This document shows positions 22,181-34,694 of a stretch of 64,000 bases of DNA, piece after piece. The stretch is from Aristolochia californica (Eukaryota > Streptophyta > Magnoliopsida > Piperales > Aristolochiaceae). The notes below the pieces were generated by a model. The model was given only the letters and a program-made list of their open reading frames with translations, searched no databases and was not told the DNA's origin. The position numbers and the translations under genes are program-made. The DNA lies in the NCBI GenBank assembly GCA_029961685.1, contig JARWKL010000010.1, positions 5,939,769 to 6,003,768 on the forward strand. The letters run 5' to 3'. Numbering within the stretch: the first letter of the stretch is position 1; the number at the start of each line of letters is the position of its first letter.

Positions 22181-23374
22181 TCAATGATCATTCCACATGC
22201 GAGTCGCTATGACATCTCGATATTGTGCGACTCTTGTGGATTCTAATGCACGATGTCTCTGAATGTTTATTGATTGGCTCTTTTCATTCACAAGATCATT
22301 ATTATCTTCATCATCATTTACACCTACTAATTGGACCTCATCACCTCCTCCACCAAGCTCCTCAACCGAATCATCATCTTCCATTTCAAACATATCATTG
22401 TAATCCTCTGTACGTATATAATTATGTAATATGCAACAAGTTATTACAATTTTTATCTGGATCATATAAGAAAATGGAGGAGCGCCTTTCAACATTTGAA
22501 ATCGAACTTTTAAAGCACCAAAAGCTCGTTCAATAGTATTCCTCAAATATGAGTGCCTTCAATTGAATAAGTTTTATCATTTCTAGGAAGATTGTCTCCA
22601 AATTATTGCAGATGATAACGAGTTCCTCGATATGGATCCAAAAATCCTGGAAGATTTGCATAACAAACATCGACTAGATATTATTTACCTACAATAGAAA
22701 ATATATTCTACATAAAATGATTGAAGATAATAATAGATAAAAAAATATTGAATAAAAATATATTATTTACTTTGATATACAAATAGTCTATCTTGGTGAG
22801 TCAATACGTTCTTCAGTACACAGGAAGCAGTTGTTGATCCCTCCCATCCAACAAGTACATAAGTGAATTACATGTCAAATGTACATGCTACCATCACATT
22901 TTGTGAGAGATAGCCCTTTCTATTCCAAAACCTTTGTTGTTTTTCAAGTGGAATGCTCACTTTGATATGAGTTCCATCAATAGCCCCTATACAATCCTAA
23001 TTATACCATTTCAATTAATATAAAGTAACTATGTATATTAATCTATAATTGTTCATTAGAAGGCAAGTGATGTTACCTTAAAATACAGATAAAATATTGG
23101 ATTGTTTAAAATCTTCGAGTGAGTGCATTTTGAAAGCCGTTTGATGTAATCAGAGTGAAGTTTGATTAATAGAGTCCAACACCTTATTGAAATAGCTACT
23201 TATGGTACAGTTCGATCTATCAAACATCTTTGTTGTGACTCTATACGATTGTTGTTGACCAACAGTTAGGAGAAAATATGTAAGTTGTTCTTCCACTGAG
23301 ATAGTCTTTGTGGCTGATAAAAATCCTCTACTATTAAGTATTTCTGCCAATATGTGAAATACAATTTGATTCAT
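22181..23374 (-). pseudogene. PIF/Harbinger transposase-derived nuclease, decayed
   Basis: Minus-strand pieces in order: MNQIVFHILAEILNSRGFL to ISVEEQLTYFLLTVGQQQ (23374-23150, N-terminal HTH part), ILNNPIFYLYFK, DCIGAIDGTHIKVSIPLEKQ (first catalytic Asp), VLVGWEGSTTASCVLKNV, YANLPGFLDPYRGTRYHLQ (second Asp region), and RNTIERAFGALKVRFQML (catalytic Glu) to the acidic tail ending at 22181. This is the DDE_Tnp_4 order. Introns are plausible near 22685-22785 and 23000-23075. Stops (FDM then TAA, LQ then TAA) and a shift before RHSYLRNT indicate a pseudogene. No terminal inverted repeats were identified. Confidence 0.85.
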
Positions 23375-23389
23375 TTTGTAAACTTTTCA

Positions 23390-23581
23390 AAATTTCTGTT
23401 TGGCGCTTCCAATCTCTAAACACTCTCGGCGATGGTTAAACTGAAGGGTGATTGAGTGACGAGATAGGGGACAAAAAAAATTATCTGAAACCGACCTCCC
23501 ATCAAGGTTCTTCATGGCCAACTGGTAGCAGTTTGACACCACCGTTATGAGAAACAATTTCTCATGATAAAACGGTTAACA
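23390..23581 (-). repeat. 3' LTR of the rearranged copia element, truncated
   Basis: It shares CTCTCGGCGATGGTTAAACT, GAGTGACG and AAAACGGTTAACA with 26382-26703, but lacks about the first 100 bases of that LTR and a short internal segment. Confidence 0.8.
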
Positions 23582-23863
23582 TTCTCCCACTTGGTCCAAA
23601 CTTCTAATATAATCTTAAACCCATCGATAATCTGAATTTAAGTAATAAATACATGAATCATGGCGATAAGTCATCTAATGACGAGTATTATCTTCCATGT
23701 ATTACTATGTATTAATTTCTTATACTTTATGAATAAACCCTATGTTTACACTTGGTCCAACACAGATAAATTTTCTCAAAATTAAAGTGCACATAAATAT
23801 GAGAAAAAACATCACATTAATTAATAATTTCACTGAAATAACATTGTTCATACAATGAAAAAT

Positions 23864-24960
23864 TTACATAATGGAACCAAGTCCCATATTCACAACATGA
23901 TCCTTGAATTTAAATGGTGGCATGCCCTTAGTCAAAGGATCTGCTATCATTAATTCAGTGCTTACGTGCTCCATGACCACTTTCTTTTCTTTAACATGTT
24001 CTCTTATGGCCAAATACTTTATGTCGATGTGTTTACTTCGACTTCCACTTTTGTTGTTCTTGGCCATAAAAACAACAGCTGAATTATCACAATATATTCT
24101 TAATGGCCTAGAGATAGAATCCATAATTCTAAACCCAGAAATGAAACTCTTAAGTCATACACCATGTGAAGAAGCCTCGAAATAGGAAACTAATTCAGCT
24201 TCCATAGTCTGTTTGGCACTCCTCCATGATATAGCTCCACTGGCCATCAAGAAAATGTATCCTAATAAAGTTAGAATATGAGTAGCCAATTACTTCTAAA
24301 TTGTCCATCCGTCTATACATCAGCATGTAGTCTTTGGTTCCTTGAAGGTACCTCATTACTTTCTTTCCAGCTCTCCAGTGGTCTAACCCTGGATTACTCT
24401 GATATCGTCCCAACATTCCTATAGAAAATGCAATGTCAGGTCTTGTGCAGACTTGAACATGCATTAGCTTCCGACAGCAGAAGCATATGGAATGTCCTTC
24501 ATTTGTTCCCTTTCAAGGTCGTTCTTCGGACTTGGGTTCAAATTGAACCTATCACCCTTCACAATGAGAGCTACACTTGGTGAGCAATCCTTCATCCGAA
24601 ATCTCTCTAAAACTTTATTAATACAGATTTCTTGAGATAGACCTAAGATACCTCAAAATCTGTCTCTACGAATCTTAATACAAATGACATAAGATGCCTC
24701 ACCCATATCCTTCATATCAAAATTTTTAGAGAGAAATTGTTTCACCTTATGCAGAAAACCCTTATCATTGGTTGCTAGCAAAAAGTCATCCACATATAAA
24801 ACAAGAAAACAAATTTCACTCCCACTGACCTTCTGGTATATACATCGATCCATAATATTTTCTACAAAATCGAATGAAGAAATTACATTATGAAATTTCA
24901 AATATCATTTGCAGGATACTTGTTTTAATCCATATATTGACTTTGGCTCATTGTTCCAAC
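23864..24960 (-). pseudogene. copia RT and RNase H relic
   Basis: From 24960 down: KSIYGLKQVSCK, a stop, then YLKFHNVISSFDFVENIMD, VLYVDDFLLATNDKG (RT catalytic YVDD), NFDMKDMGEASYV, a damaged segment, VCTRPDIAFSIGMLGRYQSN, YLQGTKDYMLMYRR, then RNase H pieces YCDNSAVVFMAKNN, SKHIDIKYLAIRE and ADPLTKGMPP. The GEASYV and LTKGMPP forms are common in one group of plant copia elements. Several stops and shifts divide it. Confidence 0.85.
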
Positions 24961-25790
24961 TCGCTAAATCGAATCGTCCAATCGAGGACCGAGCCGACTC
25001 GATACTTATATTTGATTTTGCGCCAACAGGATTCAAACCCGTGCATGCCACTAACCGTCGCCTGTTATGCATATTGGAATTTTTAAATTTATTTACTTTT
25101 ACATTTTTATGCATTTTTTGGTTTATATTTAAATGCATGAAATTAAAGTTATGTAACAATTTTATGCATTTTTTGGCATATATTTAAATGCATAAAATTC
25201 AAGTTATGCATAACATTATAGTTTTTAATTATGCATATATTATGAGAATATTTTGTGCATAATGATAACATTTTAGTGTCAGTTAAAATTATGCAATTCA
25301 TGCTATTCTCATATATTTATGTGATTTAATATCTAGTGATCCATATAATTTTTATTAATTAGAGAGTAGCCACAACATCTTTAATTTAATAAAAATTATA
25401 TATTATGATTAGGATTACATAAAGAATATTAGACATTAATTGTAACTAATTTTACTTGATATAATAAATTTTATCCCACAAGAATTTTTATTATATTTGA
25501 GTATATTAATTAGGATAAAATATCAAATTATTCATAATTTACCCACATGAATTATGAATTCATAAATAATTTGATAGTTTTATCATAAAATTTACTCATA
25601 AAGAATATTGAATCTGCTTGAATTAAAAAACATTTAGCCCACAGGTAATTTTTTTATGTCACTAGATTCAATTTTTAAGCATGATTTATATTGGTAAAAT
25701 ATGATATTTTATTCAGGCCTCAGTTTAACATAAGCATGTAATTTTATGCAGTTGTACAACCTGCACATTTCTCTGATATTCGTTGTGTTA
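24961..25790. other. Interruption between pol and gag pieces
   Basis: The RT text ends near 24955. A short segment with GGTTTGAATCCTG on the minus strand (about 25028-25040) resembles a polymerase III B box, but no A box was found. A 55-bp period duplication around GCATTTTTTGG (25111, 25166) follows, then AT-rich DNA with a polypyrimidine/AG end just before gag. No gene is supported. Confidence 0.4.
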
Positions 25791-25794
25791 TTCC

Positions 25795-26365
25795 TGATCT
25801 TAAGGGAGATAACTATAAGGTCTAGAAGGAGAGAATACTTCTTCATTTAGGGTGGATGGATATAGACTATGCTATTAGGAAAGACGAACCACTTGTAATT
25901 ACTGATACCAGCAATGCAGCTGAAAGTACACCTTATGAACGAAGGAAACGATCTAATCGCCTCAATGTAATATTTATTAAGACTAAAATTGTTGCTGGTA
26001 GTCGTGGTTCTGTTGGACAGTATGAAAATGTCAAAGACTTGCTGAAAGCCATTGATGAATAATTTGTCACTTCAGATAAGGCATTAGCAAACACCCTAAT
26101 CATGAAGTTCTCATCCCTAAAACACACCAATATGAGAGTTGTACGCAAGCACATCATGCAAATGAGGGATATTGCGGCTCAATTAAAAAATCTCGAGGTT
26201 GAAATGTTGGAATATTTCCTGGTGCATTACATCTTGAATTCCCTTCCGCACCAATATGGACCCTTCAAAATCTCGTACAACACACATACAGATAAATGGT
26301 CAGTTAATGAACTTTAGACCATGTGTGTTCAAGAGGAAGGGAGACTAGTAATGGAACAAGGAGAA
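25795..26365 (+). pseudogene. copia gag (UBN2-type) relic, opposite strand to its pol
   Basis: Plus-strand text: GDNYKV then a stop, KERILLHLGWMDIDYAIRK, YERRKRSNRLNVIFIKTKIV, VKDLLKAIDE then a stop, FVTSDKALANTLIMKFSSLK, MRDIAAQLKNLEVEM, FLVHYILNSLPHQYGPFKIS, EEGRLVMEQGE. This is the gag of copia elements up to just before its zinc knuckle, with at least three stops. It is cut exactly where the reversed primer site begins. Confidence 0.85.
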
Positions 26366-26367
26366 AT

Positions 26368-26379
26368 GCTCTGATACCA
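26368..26379 (-). other. Primer binding site (tRNA-Met), minus strand
   Basis: GCTCTGATACCA, reverse complement of TGGTATCAGAGC, two bases from the LTR at 26382. Confidence 0.9.
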
Positions 26380-26381
26380 AC

Positions 26382-26703
26382 TGTGAGACTTAAATATATA
26401 TGAATTTCTAACGACATGAAATTCATACGATAAATATAAACGAAAACAAAGATCATACCTCATTCCATACGTTTCAAATTCTGTAAGTCTCTGTCTGGCG
26501 TTTCTAATCTCTAAATACTCTCGGCGATGGTTAAACTGAAGGGTGATTGAGTGACGCGATACTGGAAAAAAAAAAAAAACAATTTGAAACCGACTTCCCA
26601 TCAAGGTTCTTCATGGCTATGTTATCGAGGGAGTTGCAACTGCAAAGTAGCAGTTTGAGACCACCCTTATGAGAAACCATTTTTAATGATAAAACGGTTA
26701 ACA
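26382..26703 (-). repeat. 5' LTR of the rearranged copia element
   Basis: 322-bp repeat from TGTGAGACTT to GGTTAACA, matching the truncated copy at 23390-23581. No target duplication can be checked because the partner is truncated. Confidence 0.8.
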
Positions 26704-27664
26704 CTCTTTAATAGAGATTGTAGGATTCAGGGGTGGAAATCTTTCTTTCTTCTTCTTCTTCTTCTTCCTCGCTTTTCCAATGGAGGCATTCAGAAGTTTC
26801 CTCCATGACCACACGGTGATCCGCTCTTCGTCTCTGACTGATTCTTTGTCACAGTCCTCGTCCAAAGCTATTTCAGCTCGCATTTCCTTTTAGCTTCATT
26901 AAATCCGCCCTTCCGCGGGGCTGGTCTGGGTTCCTCAAGTAGACGAAGGGTCCGTCTTTGTTTCCCTCCAAGATGACGGTCAGCTCCTCTGTAGAGACCT
27001 GAAGCAGTCGTTAGAGTCCTGACATCGAATCCAGCAAGAACTGAAGGTGTATTTGTCCGTCCTCCGATGAAAAATGACTGCAATTCACATAAAATAGCAG
27101 AGACTAAGAGTCTAAGAATGCAACGATTACTGAAACTAAAGAACATAAATATATCTTCAGATGTAAGAATAGCCTTTAAAATATACTCCCTGTAACATCA
27201 CTCAGTGGTGGCTCTTTTCCTTAGAATAAATTCCTTCACAAGATTATTCTATCATTACAGTGCAAACAAAGATTTGGGTTAGAGTTATCTTAACAAAATC
27301 TACATGGGTCAGAGTGGGATTCAAAGAAATAAGAGAGTTTAGGTAAGAAACATCTGTTTGTGAATGACTAAGTGACCACTTGTTTAAATCTATTTAACAA
27401 GATTTTAACAAAATCCTAGTAAATGCTCCTTTTCTTTGATATAAAACATGAAAATCCGAGACATATTGGCCGACAACTTTGATCATCATTTTGTTGTTGA
27501 AAACTGTTTTCTCAGTTCTTGACGGGAAAAAGAGACTTGTTTATGACCTTTATAAAGACGACGAGGCCACAGTGAATGCTAGAAAGATTGATCGTTATGC
27601 CTTCATCCAGAAGAAAGATTAGAACTGCTTTTAGCTAGAACAGTTTTATCTTTCAAAACATCAG

Positions 27665-27701
<37 letters not shown>

Positions 27702-27969
27702 GGTCCTTTCGTCTTCATCAAGAAAGAAAGGTTAGAAAGAAATACGAAACAGATGAAAATTACAAAAAATGAAAAGAAGAAGGGAAGAAATTAAGATCGA
27801 GAGAAAAATAACAGAGAGAGAAACGGACAAGTTGAGAAGAATTAAAAAAGAGACGCATTACCATAGCATTTCTGTCTTTCTGGAGCGCTCAAGCTCTGTC
27901 TCGCGCTGAGAAAAAACGCAACAAGAATTAGACTGAAAAAATAAGAAGAAGCAAACAAAGAAGGGAACA

Positions 27970-28010
<41 letters not shown>

Positions 28011-28830
28011 AGAAAACATATTCTTACAAAGAAGAGAGAAACGGAAGATCACATCCACTGACGAAAACGAAAACGAACACGGAAATGCAAAATAAAGAGG
28101 GTATCAAAGAAATCCTTGGTCGCAAAAGAGAAACGGAAGAATAGAGAAGAATTACGAAATAGATCGAATAGAGAATAATCAAGATAATTAAGAAAATGAA
28201 ACTCAGAGAATTAAAAGGAAGAAAAGATAGGAGGAAAAAATTGGAGGGAAAAGATGCATTCGCAGCGCCAAGAATACAGAGCAGTGAAACTTTGCAATTC
28301 GCCAAAAAGATGAAATAAAAGAGGAAAATTAAAAAGACAGGAGACAAGATTTAGAAAAGGTAAGACCTCGGAGGGGTAAAGACTGAAGAGACCAAGAAGA
28401 AGACGGGAGAAAAGAAAACGCTCGCCATCTTTGTTCTTGCCTGCTCGGATCCTCTGGCTCGACGTGGTCAAGAGAAAAGAACGCAGTCAAGGCCGGAAGG
28501 ATTGATGGCTATCGTCTCCATCAAAAAGAAACAAATTAGAAAGAAAAGAAGCGACGATCGACGGTTTCCTCCAACAACTTAATCAACAGCGACGTGCCAT
28601 GGAGGACCTCAATACATCACTCTCTCAGGCTCTCCTCCTAGAAAACCAGAACAAACAGTTCTAGCCCTTTAGCCATCGCAGCTTCTAGAGGGAGAGACTG
28701 AGGGGGAGAGAGATTGAGTTCGGCTTCCTTCTTTCACGTAGGTCCTCCAGGCCGCCGCCTTGGGGAAAACGAAGACCGAAGATACAGAGGAGGGGGATCT
28801 CCTTTTATAAAATTACTAATTATAAACTAT
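26704..28830. other. Purine-rich intergenic DNA with microsatellites
   Basis: A GAA/CTT-type stretch lies near 26743-26767 and (GA)n runs at 27667-27698 and 27974-28007. Words such as AAGAAAGATTAGAA recur (about 27610, 27720, 28530), suggesting diverged repeats. A 37-codon plus frame (26779) and a 92-codon minus frame (26868-27146) show no domain. I see no gene I can support. Confidence 0.45.
27667..28007. repeat. Two (GA)n microsatellites
   Basis: Pure GA dinucleotide runs of about 32 and 34 bases, at 27667-27698 and 27974-28007. Confidence 0.9.
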
Positions 28831-29396
28831 AACTATTAAATATTAATTGATTTTATTATTGAAAATTTAAATAAATATTTATTTTATAGCATATAAGGGG
28901 GAAAAAAATACTAGAATGAGCAATTGGGTGATATTTGCTACGTTACTCTTGACTTTCGAACAACTTGTAACTTCATTTATGCTCTCGTTTTTAACAGAAT
29001 CCAGTGAGAAACATCTGTATATAATCATACAAATCGAATACAAATTTCATAACAAGGATTTTTCCCTTATTGATCCTTCGAAGAAAAGAAAAAGAAGAGA
29101 AAAGTAGAATATCACAAAGAAGGTTTGGATAGAATGCTCCCTTCCATAAATAGTTGAAGGTAGTACATCTACATTTTTTGGCAGTAGTGGTCACATCCTT
29201 TCTTCCTTTTTTTCCTCTGGAAACTATTACTGCTAACTCCACCCCACAAACCACGAAGAACCTTTTAATAACTTAACAAAAGATGGGCAGGTGATCTTCC
29301 ACCTCCATCTTCATATCATACAAAAAACCTGAATCCCTCTCCCAAACCACCCACAGAAACAACCCAACAGCGAAAAGAACAATCTCATGTCATCTA
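28831..29396. other. 3' flank of the U-box gene
   Basis: AT-rich DNA followed by about 100 bases that probably form the 3' untranslated region of the gene ending at 29397. No gene and no clear polyadenylation signal are identified. Confidence 0.4.
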
Positions 29397-32300
29397 TCAA
29401 CCAACATTTTCTGATGATTGCAATAACTGCGACTGCTGCATCTGTGTCTGAGCCTGTGCAGGAGACTCAGATTGAGCCTCAGCTTGTGTCAAAACCATCA
29501 GCTTCTGCTGCTCCATATATCTGCTAATCCTCTCCAGCAATTGCGTTGCCTTCCTCTTACCTCTGTCTGTTCCATTTTGTGCCAGTTCCAAAAGTGGAGC
29601 CATGACTCCAAGCTCTTGAGCTTCAGCCAGATGTTGGTAGTCTCCACTGCATAAGTGGACCAGCACAGCAGCTGCATTCTCTCTATTCCTAGGCGATCCA
29701 CTCCCAATGACCTCCACCAACACAGGGACTGCCTCGGCAGCCCCGATTGCCGTCTTTCCATCAGGATGGCTCGCCAAGATTGCTAAAATAGCAAGAGCCT
29801 CATCCACCATCCCTCCACCTGGCTCAGTCAGAAGCTTCATCAGGGTGACTACCACCCCAGCTCTAACTGCTCTACCCTTGTTTCCCTGATATATACACAG
29901 GTTAAACAGTGCAGTTGCTGCATCCTTCTTACCCCTTTGGCTGCCCTCATTCAGTAATGCAACAAGGGCTGGAATTGCACCTGATGCTCCAATTGTCACC
30001 TTATTCTCATCCACCACAGAAAGGCTGAAGAGGGTTGCTGCTGCATTCTCCCGCGCTTCCATGCTGCCCTTCTTCAGGACGTGTACTATTCCTGGAACTG
30101 CATCAGATGATATGATAGTCCCTTTGTTCTCTTCATAGATGGATAAATTGAGAAGTGCAGTAACTGCATGCTCTTGGGTGCGTGGATCAGTCGTGGAAAG
30201 GAGTCCTACCAAGAGAGGTATAGCCCCAGCCTCAGCTATGCATACTCGGTTGTCAGCATTGCGTTTGGCTAAAAGGCGAAGCTCACCAGCTGCAGAACGC
30301 TGGTCTTCAAGATTGGAAGAGGAAAGCTTGTGAAGGAGGGCATCAATCTTTGCACGTTCACTGGGTGAGCACGATGAGGGAGGCTTACTGGGTCGAGAGG
30401 ATGCTCCAGGTCGTTTGGGTGGTTCAATGCCATTGGCCTCACACCACTGTCCAATGAGACTTCGTAAGACATAGTTGGGAGTCAGTGCAGTGCTAGTGAG
30501 TGTCTGTTGCGTCTTAGGGCATGTTCCATGTCCCGCTTCAAGCCACTTTTCAATGCAGGATCTCTCATAAGTCTGAAGGATAGAAGATGACAGTAAGAAC
30601 ATAAAATGTACAGTAGGTATTTTAATAGTTACATGGCATGACTAAAGCTCTACTGATACCTGTCCTGTGGACACAATGACAGGGTCTTTCATCAGCTCAA
30701 GTGATATTGGACAGCGAAAATCATCAGGGATGACTGGAGATTTACAATTTCCATCTGGTGATGATCGTGCATGTCCACTAGGAGCAAAAGATACATCTGT
30801 TGCACTACTACTCATGTCAGGGTTTTCAGTCTGAACAAAGTCCTTTATCCTCTTTAGCAGCATTGACATCTTCTCAATATTAGTCCCAGGGTCTCCCCCA
30901 CTTGCACCAACCATCTCATGCAAAGCGAGTGACTCTTGATTGAGGTCAGGTAAGCTCATAAGCTGAAGCTTCTCTGCCAATCTCCTTAACACAGATGGAT
31001 CTAGGTCTGATTCAGTATTCTTATTATATGCAGAATAGAGATCACCATACAGCTCAACATCTGGACTATCAACCCGACCTTTAGCTCTTTTGAACTGTGT
31101 ATGAACAAGCTCAACCTGGATGAAGCAAAACCAATTAATTAAGAAGCTTCAAAAATCTAATGACAGAAAAACTGCTTGACAGGAATAAAACATACAAAAA
31201 AATTTGTGTACATTGAGAAAATTTAGTTCTGCACTGTGCCTTCCCAAACTGTTGGTTACATACATGCATACATTCAATAATAACAGGCCAATATAAAAGA
31301 TATCCAGGCAAATGTCTACTGCTCACACACTAAGGGAATGCCCTTTTCAATCCTCAGAAGAGAGTATAAGTCCTAGCCTAGGGAACTCTTTCATGTCAAC
31401 ATGAGTGATGTGAAAGAGAACCAACTTTCCCCTTAGATATCCACCACAGTAAGGCCCTCTTCTGTAAGTGAATATGAAACATTACTCTTGGGATGCCTTT
31501 CTACCTGCTCCTTAACTTCATCCGATATGTCAAGCTTTTCATAGCAAATCCCGCTCAAAGCTTGTTCAAGTTGTGCTGTAACTTCCTCAAGTTCGTTCAT
31601 TATTAGCTCCCTATCAAGGACCTGCAAACAAGTAAAACAACATTTTATTCCAAAGAGGTTGTCGTTATCACAATATAGATTAAAGGCATGACAAACTCCT
31701 CCTTTATAAGTTTATTTACAAATGTTCGCTCAACAACACTCAGTAAAACGAAAAAGATGTTGACACAACAGCCTAGAATGATTACTTTAATAAATCATTG
31801 AGCGAATGAATACTGGACATATAAACACAACATGAATCCTTGAATAACCCCTCCTGAAACCCCAAATGTTTAAGCTTGAGGATGGCCCTTTTTGTTATAT
31901 AAGACTAATAATATTTAATAAAAAGAAAATCCTAACTTTCAAACAGTAGTTGTCTCATCAGAACAACACACCTCTGCACCCAGCCACTCAGCGGACCACA
32001 CTCTAAAGAAAGTAACATAAACTTTTTCTTTAATGAGTAGAGACAAGACCTAAAAATTTATTTATTTATTTTTTTGAAATGGAAAATTTAATAAAATTTT
32101 GAAAACATGAGGTCCCTTGTTGACAGTGAAAGTCAATTAGGCATAGCAAAACTAGTCTGCAAGATCACTCACTGTTGGCTTCTGAGGCTAAAGAAAGTAG
32201 GTTCAACCAATTCAAGACACTGAATTGGCAAGTTCTACATTTTATCTACCATCTTTTTCCGAAAAGCATACTACTTATCCAAGGATTAAGAAAAACGATC

Positions 32301-33719
32301 AAAATTCTGCACAGTTAAAACATAGAAACAAGAAATGAAAACATAAAGCTCCAGTGAAGAAAATAAAAGAATAAGAGGAATGAACCACATTACACCTACC
32401 TCATAAAAGAAGGTGTTCTACCCTCTTCTGTGTACCCCTCCCACCCATCCCATTGCATGGTCCTTGGTATACCGGCAACTTACCCCATTTTCCACCAATA
32501 TTCTTTTCAACTCAGATATATGAGTTAAATACAAATTGTGCAAAGTCAAATTTAGATGCACCTCAGATATGGATTCGTTTATCCTCCGAAACAAAAGAGA
32601 TGCTATTAAGCTGCTCGTTAATAATACAAAAAAATTATAGAAAAAACAAAGCTAAATAACAAATTGCAATTAAACAAAAAAGAAATTATCGTGGACGATT
32701 TTGTTTCAGATCAGAAACATCTATTTTTGGATCATTCCAGTAAAGAATTCACATCGGTATACACAAAACAAATGTCGAATAGCTCCTTCATTAGGAAAAG
32801 AAACCGTCAGCTCAACCAAAAAACAACAAATCAGGTGTTCAAATATTTTGTGACGAATAAATATGCCGAAGAGATTCGCGTGAGAGAAAACGCTCCATCA
32901 TTCGATCAAAGATCAACTCAGAATAAACTGCATCGCAACCATGGGAAAAAAAGTTGAGGCTTCAGAACCTTGAAGCATCAGTTTTCAAATAAATTTCAGG
33001 AAATCTTCTTCAGACAGTACTAAAACCGATTACACGAACCAAGCTTAATACTTGATTATGAATGTCGGAAGCTGATACACTAAAGAAAATGAACGTTTAT
33101 CCAGCAAAACTCCTTTTTACGAAATTCCATAATACTTGCACAGAATCCATCAACTCAATACAGAGATCGTCAAGACACCAAATCCATCACAAATTTCGGC
33201 GAGAAAATTGGGATAGTAATCTGTATCAGTTGACGCTACAGAAATAGCGGAAAGTTAGACCAGGTAACGCAGAAATCGGGACACTTAAAATCTGATCACA
33301 GACTTCAAAATTTCAGTATGAATCCTAGACTTGACAAGCCCGGTGAACACCAGCGTCACAACTCAACTAAATAACGAAAAGAAACATTCACCCATATCCA
33401 GTTCAATAGCGAACCGCAGAATACGTCAGAAAGTACGAACCAAGTAAATTTTGCTGCCCTCGCATCCGAACTTGAGCAAGTCCCTTGCCTTCACCAATGC
33501 CTTCTTTAAAGAGACCAAGGTTTCAACCGCATCTTCCAGGATCGGATCCTTGCTCTCTTTAAGCTCTTCAAACATGGGTGCCAAGAGCTTCAATCGCCGA
33601 GCGAGATTGCAATACTGCTTCTTGAACGCATTTCTGTAGTCCGAGAAGGAAGAGATGTCGGTGATGATGCTGATCAAGTCCTGCAAAGGTGCCTTCTCTT
33701 TCTCTTTCTCTTCCGCCAT
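29397..33719 (-). CDS. PUB13-like: U-box/ARM-repeat E3 ubiquitin ligase, PUB13/SPL11 type
   Basis: Four exons on the minus strand: 33719-33441, 31621-31505, 31115-30660 and 30572-29397 (stop at 29397-29399). All junctions are phase 0, with GT donors and CAG acceptors (TTTGCAG, CATCCAG, CTTCAG). The 675-residue product is close to the size of Arabidopsis PUB13 and rice SPL11. Residues about 8-230 form the helical U-box N-terminal domain, including [15 protein letters not shown] and [11 protein letters not shown]. The U-box is about 262-332 ([35 protein letters not shown]), followed by ARM repeats about 370-640 ([32 protein letters not shown]) and a Gln-rich tail. U-boxes bind E2 enzymes; ARM repeats select substrates. 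PUB13/SPL11 proteins restrain cell death and immunity. No damage was seen; orthology is inferred. Confidence 0.95.
31622..33440 (-). other. First intron of the U-box gene (1.8 kb)
   Basis: The donor follows the Leu codon of KIYL and the acceptor precedes VLDREL. The intron is AT-rich. Open frames inside it (for example plus 32664-32957) have no domain, and no transposon ends were seen. Confidence 0.85.
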
Positions 33720-34050
33720 CAGAGAAGCAGCAATCGGGAGAGAAGAGGAAGAAGAGAGAAGATGAGGTTAGAAAATAGTATAACCCTAGAGAGAGAAAGA
33801 ATAACAGAAGAAGCTCGTCTTCTTCGCGTGTCCGGACTCCATGAGAAAGAAAGACACTGCCTTCACGCGCCCCGATTTTTCCGCACGCAGCATCCTAACT
33901 ATGGTTACAGTAGCCAGTTAGGAATTGGATCGGCTTGAGTCGGCTTCCGGAAGCCCGTAAGTTCAGTACATGTAAAATAGAACGTCCTACCAGCTTTTAT
34001 TATATGTATTTGTTGCAGATTGCCGAAAGAGAAAAACATTGGGGTTTTTT
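33720..34050 (-). promoter_or_regulatory. 5' UTR and promoter region of the U-box gene
   Basis: Upstream of the ATG (context CTGATGGCG) is a purine-rich leader (AGAGAAGAGGAAGAAGAGAG as read on the plus strand). A more GC-rich stretch lies at about 33820-33970. No TATA box can be placed with confidence. Confidence 0.4.
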
Positions 34051-34056
34051 ACAAGA

Positions 34057-34690
34057 ACACTTTGAGAAGTAATTTAAATATTTCAGAATAAATGCTCAAG
34101 GATATGCCAATAAATATTCATTAACCTCTCTATGGAATGTTTGGTGGGATATTTATAAGTTCTCCAAGTCAAACCAATCATTTTTTGCCCATTTACAAAA
34201 ATCAGTGTTTACACTGATTGATTATTGTAAAGTAATTGATCGATCAATCGTGTGTAATGATTATTTTTTGTCAAAATGTGTCTTATTGATCAATGGTACG
34301 ATCGATTAAAATCTTCCCTTTGGGTCTGACATTTTAAGTTGATCGATCATTGCCAAGGTTTGATCGACTTATCGGTGTTCCATCTGGCAGTGTATGATAG
34401 ATCAATGAACTTCTTATGATTGATAATGTTTTATGTCCTTGACTAATAAGATTTTGTTTGATCGATAAATAATGTAGGATGATCAACCATTCAAAGTAAA
34501 ATTCACTTGTTTGGACAATTGATCGATTAGTCTTAGTCGGATGATCGACTATGCATGAAATGGTCATATTTTAGATAATTAATCAATCAACTTAGGGTAA
34601 TTAATCATGCTTTATAATCTTGGCTTATGCATTTCTAGATAATCGATCATTGGTAGACATTACTCACAAGACCTTTTCATCCTATTAGCT
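34057..34690 (+). repeat. TGATCGATCA-rich repeat, copy A
   Basis: It shares CCAATAAATATTCATTAAC, GGTGGGATATTTATA, AGTCAAACCAATCATTTTT and TAAAGTAATTGATCGATCAA with 38910-39395, and matches 36080-36640 in inverted orientation. The stretch has many diverged TTGATCGATCAA palindromes. Confidence 0.7.
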
Positions 34691-34694
34691 TATT

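Larger units (their letters stand above)
23390..26703 (-). mobile_element. Rearranged copia element, minus-strand pol and plus-strand gag
   Basis: A complete LTR (26382-26703) with reversed primer site GCTCTGATACCA (26368-26379) lies at the right, and a truncated LTR (about 23390-23581) with reversed purine tract TTCTCCCACTTGG (23582-23594) at the left. That sets a minus-strand element. RNase H and RT pieces between 23864 and 24960 agree. The gag at 25800-26365 is on the plus strand and abuts the primer site. Either an internal inversion or a second nested fragment is needed. Protease and integrase are absent. Confidence 0.75.

Noticed and set aside
25028..25040. SINE or tRNA gene from GGTTTGAATCCTG
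   Set aside because: Only a B-box-like word is present. No A box at the proper distance, no cloverleaf and no poly-A tail.
29472..30333. Frames antisense to the U-box gene
   Set aside because: Shadows of the real coding exon; no independent signature.
32664..32957. 97-codon plus frame in the first intron of the U-box gene
   Set aside because: No recognisable domain; an AT-rich intron gives such frames by chance.
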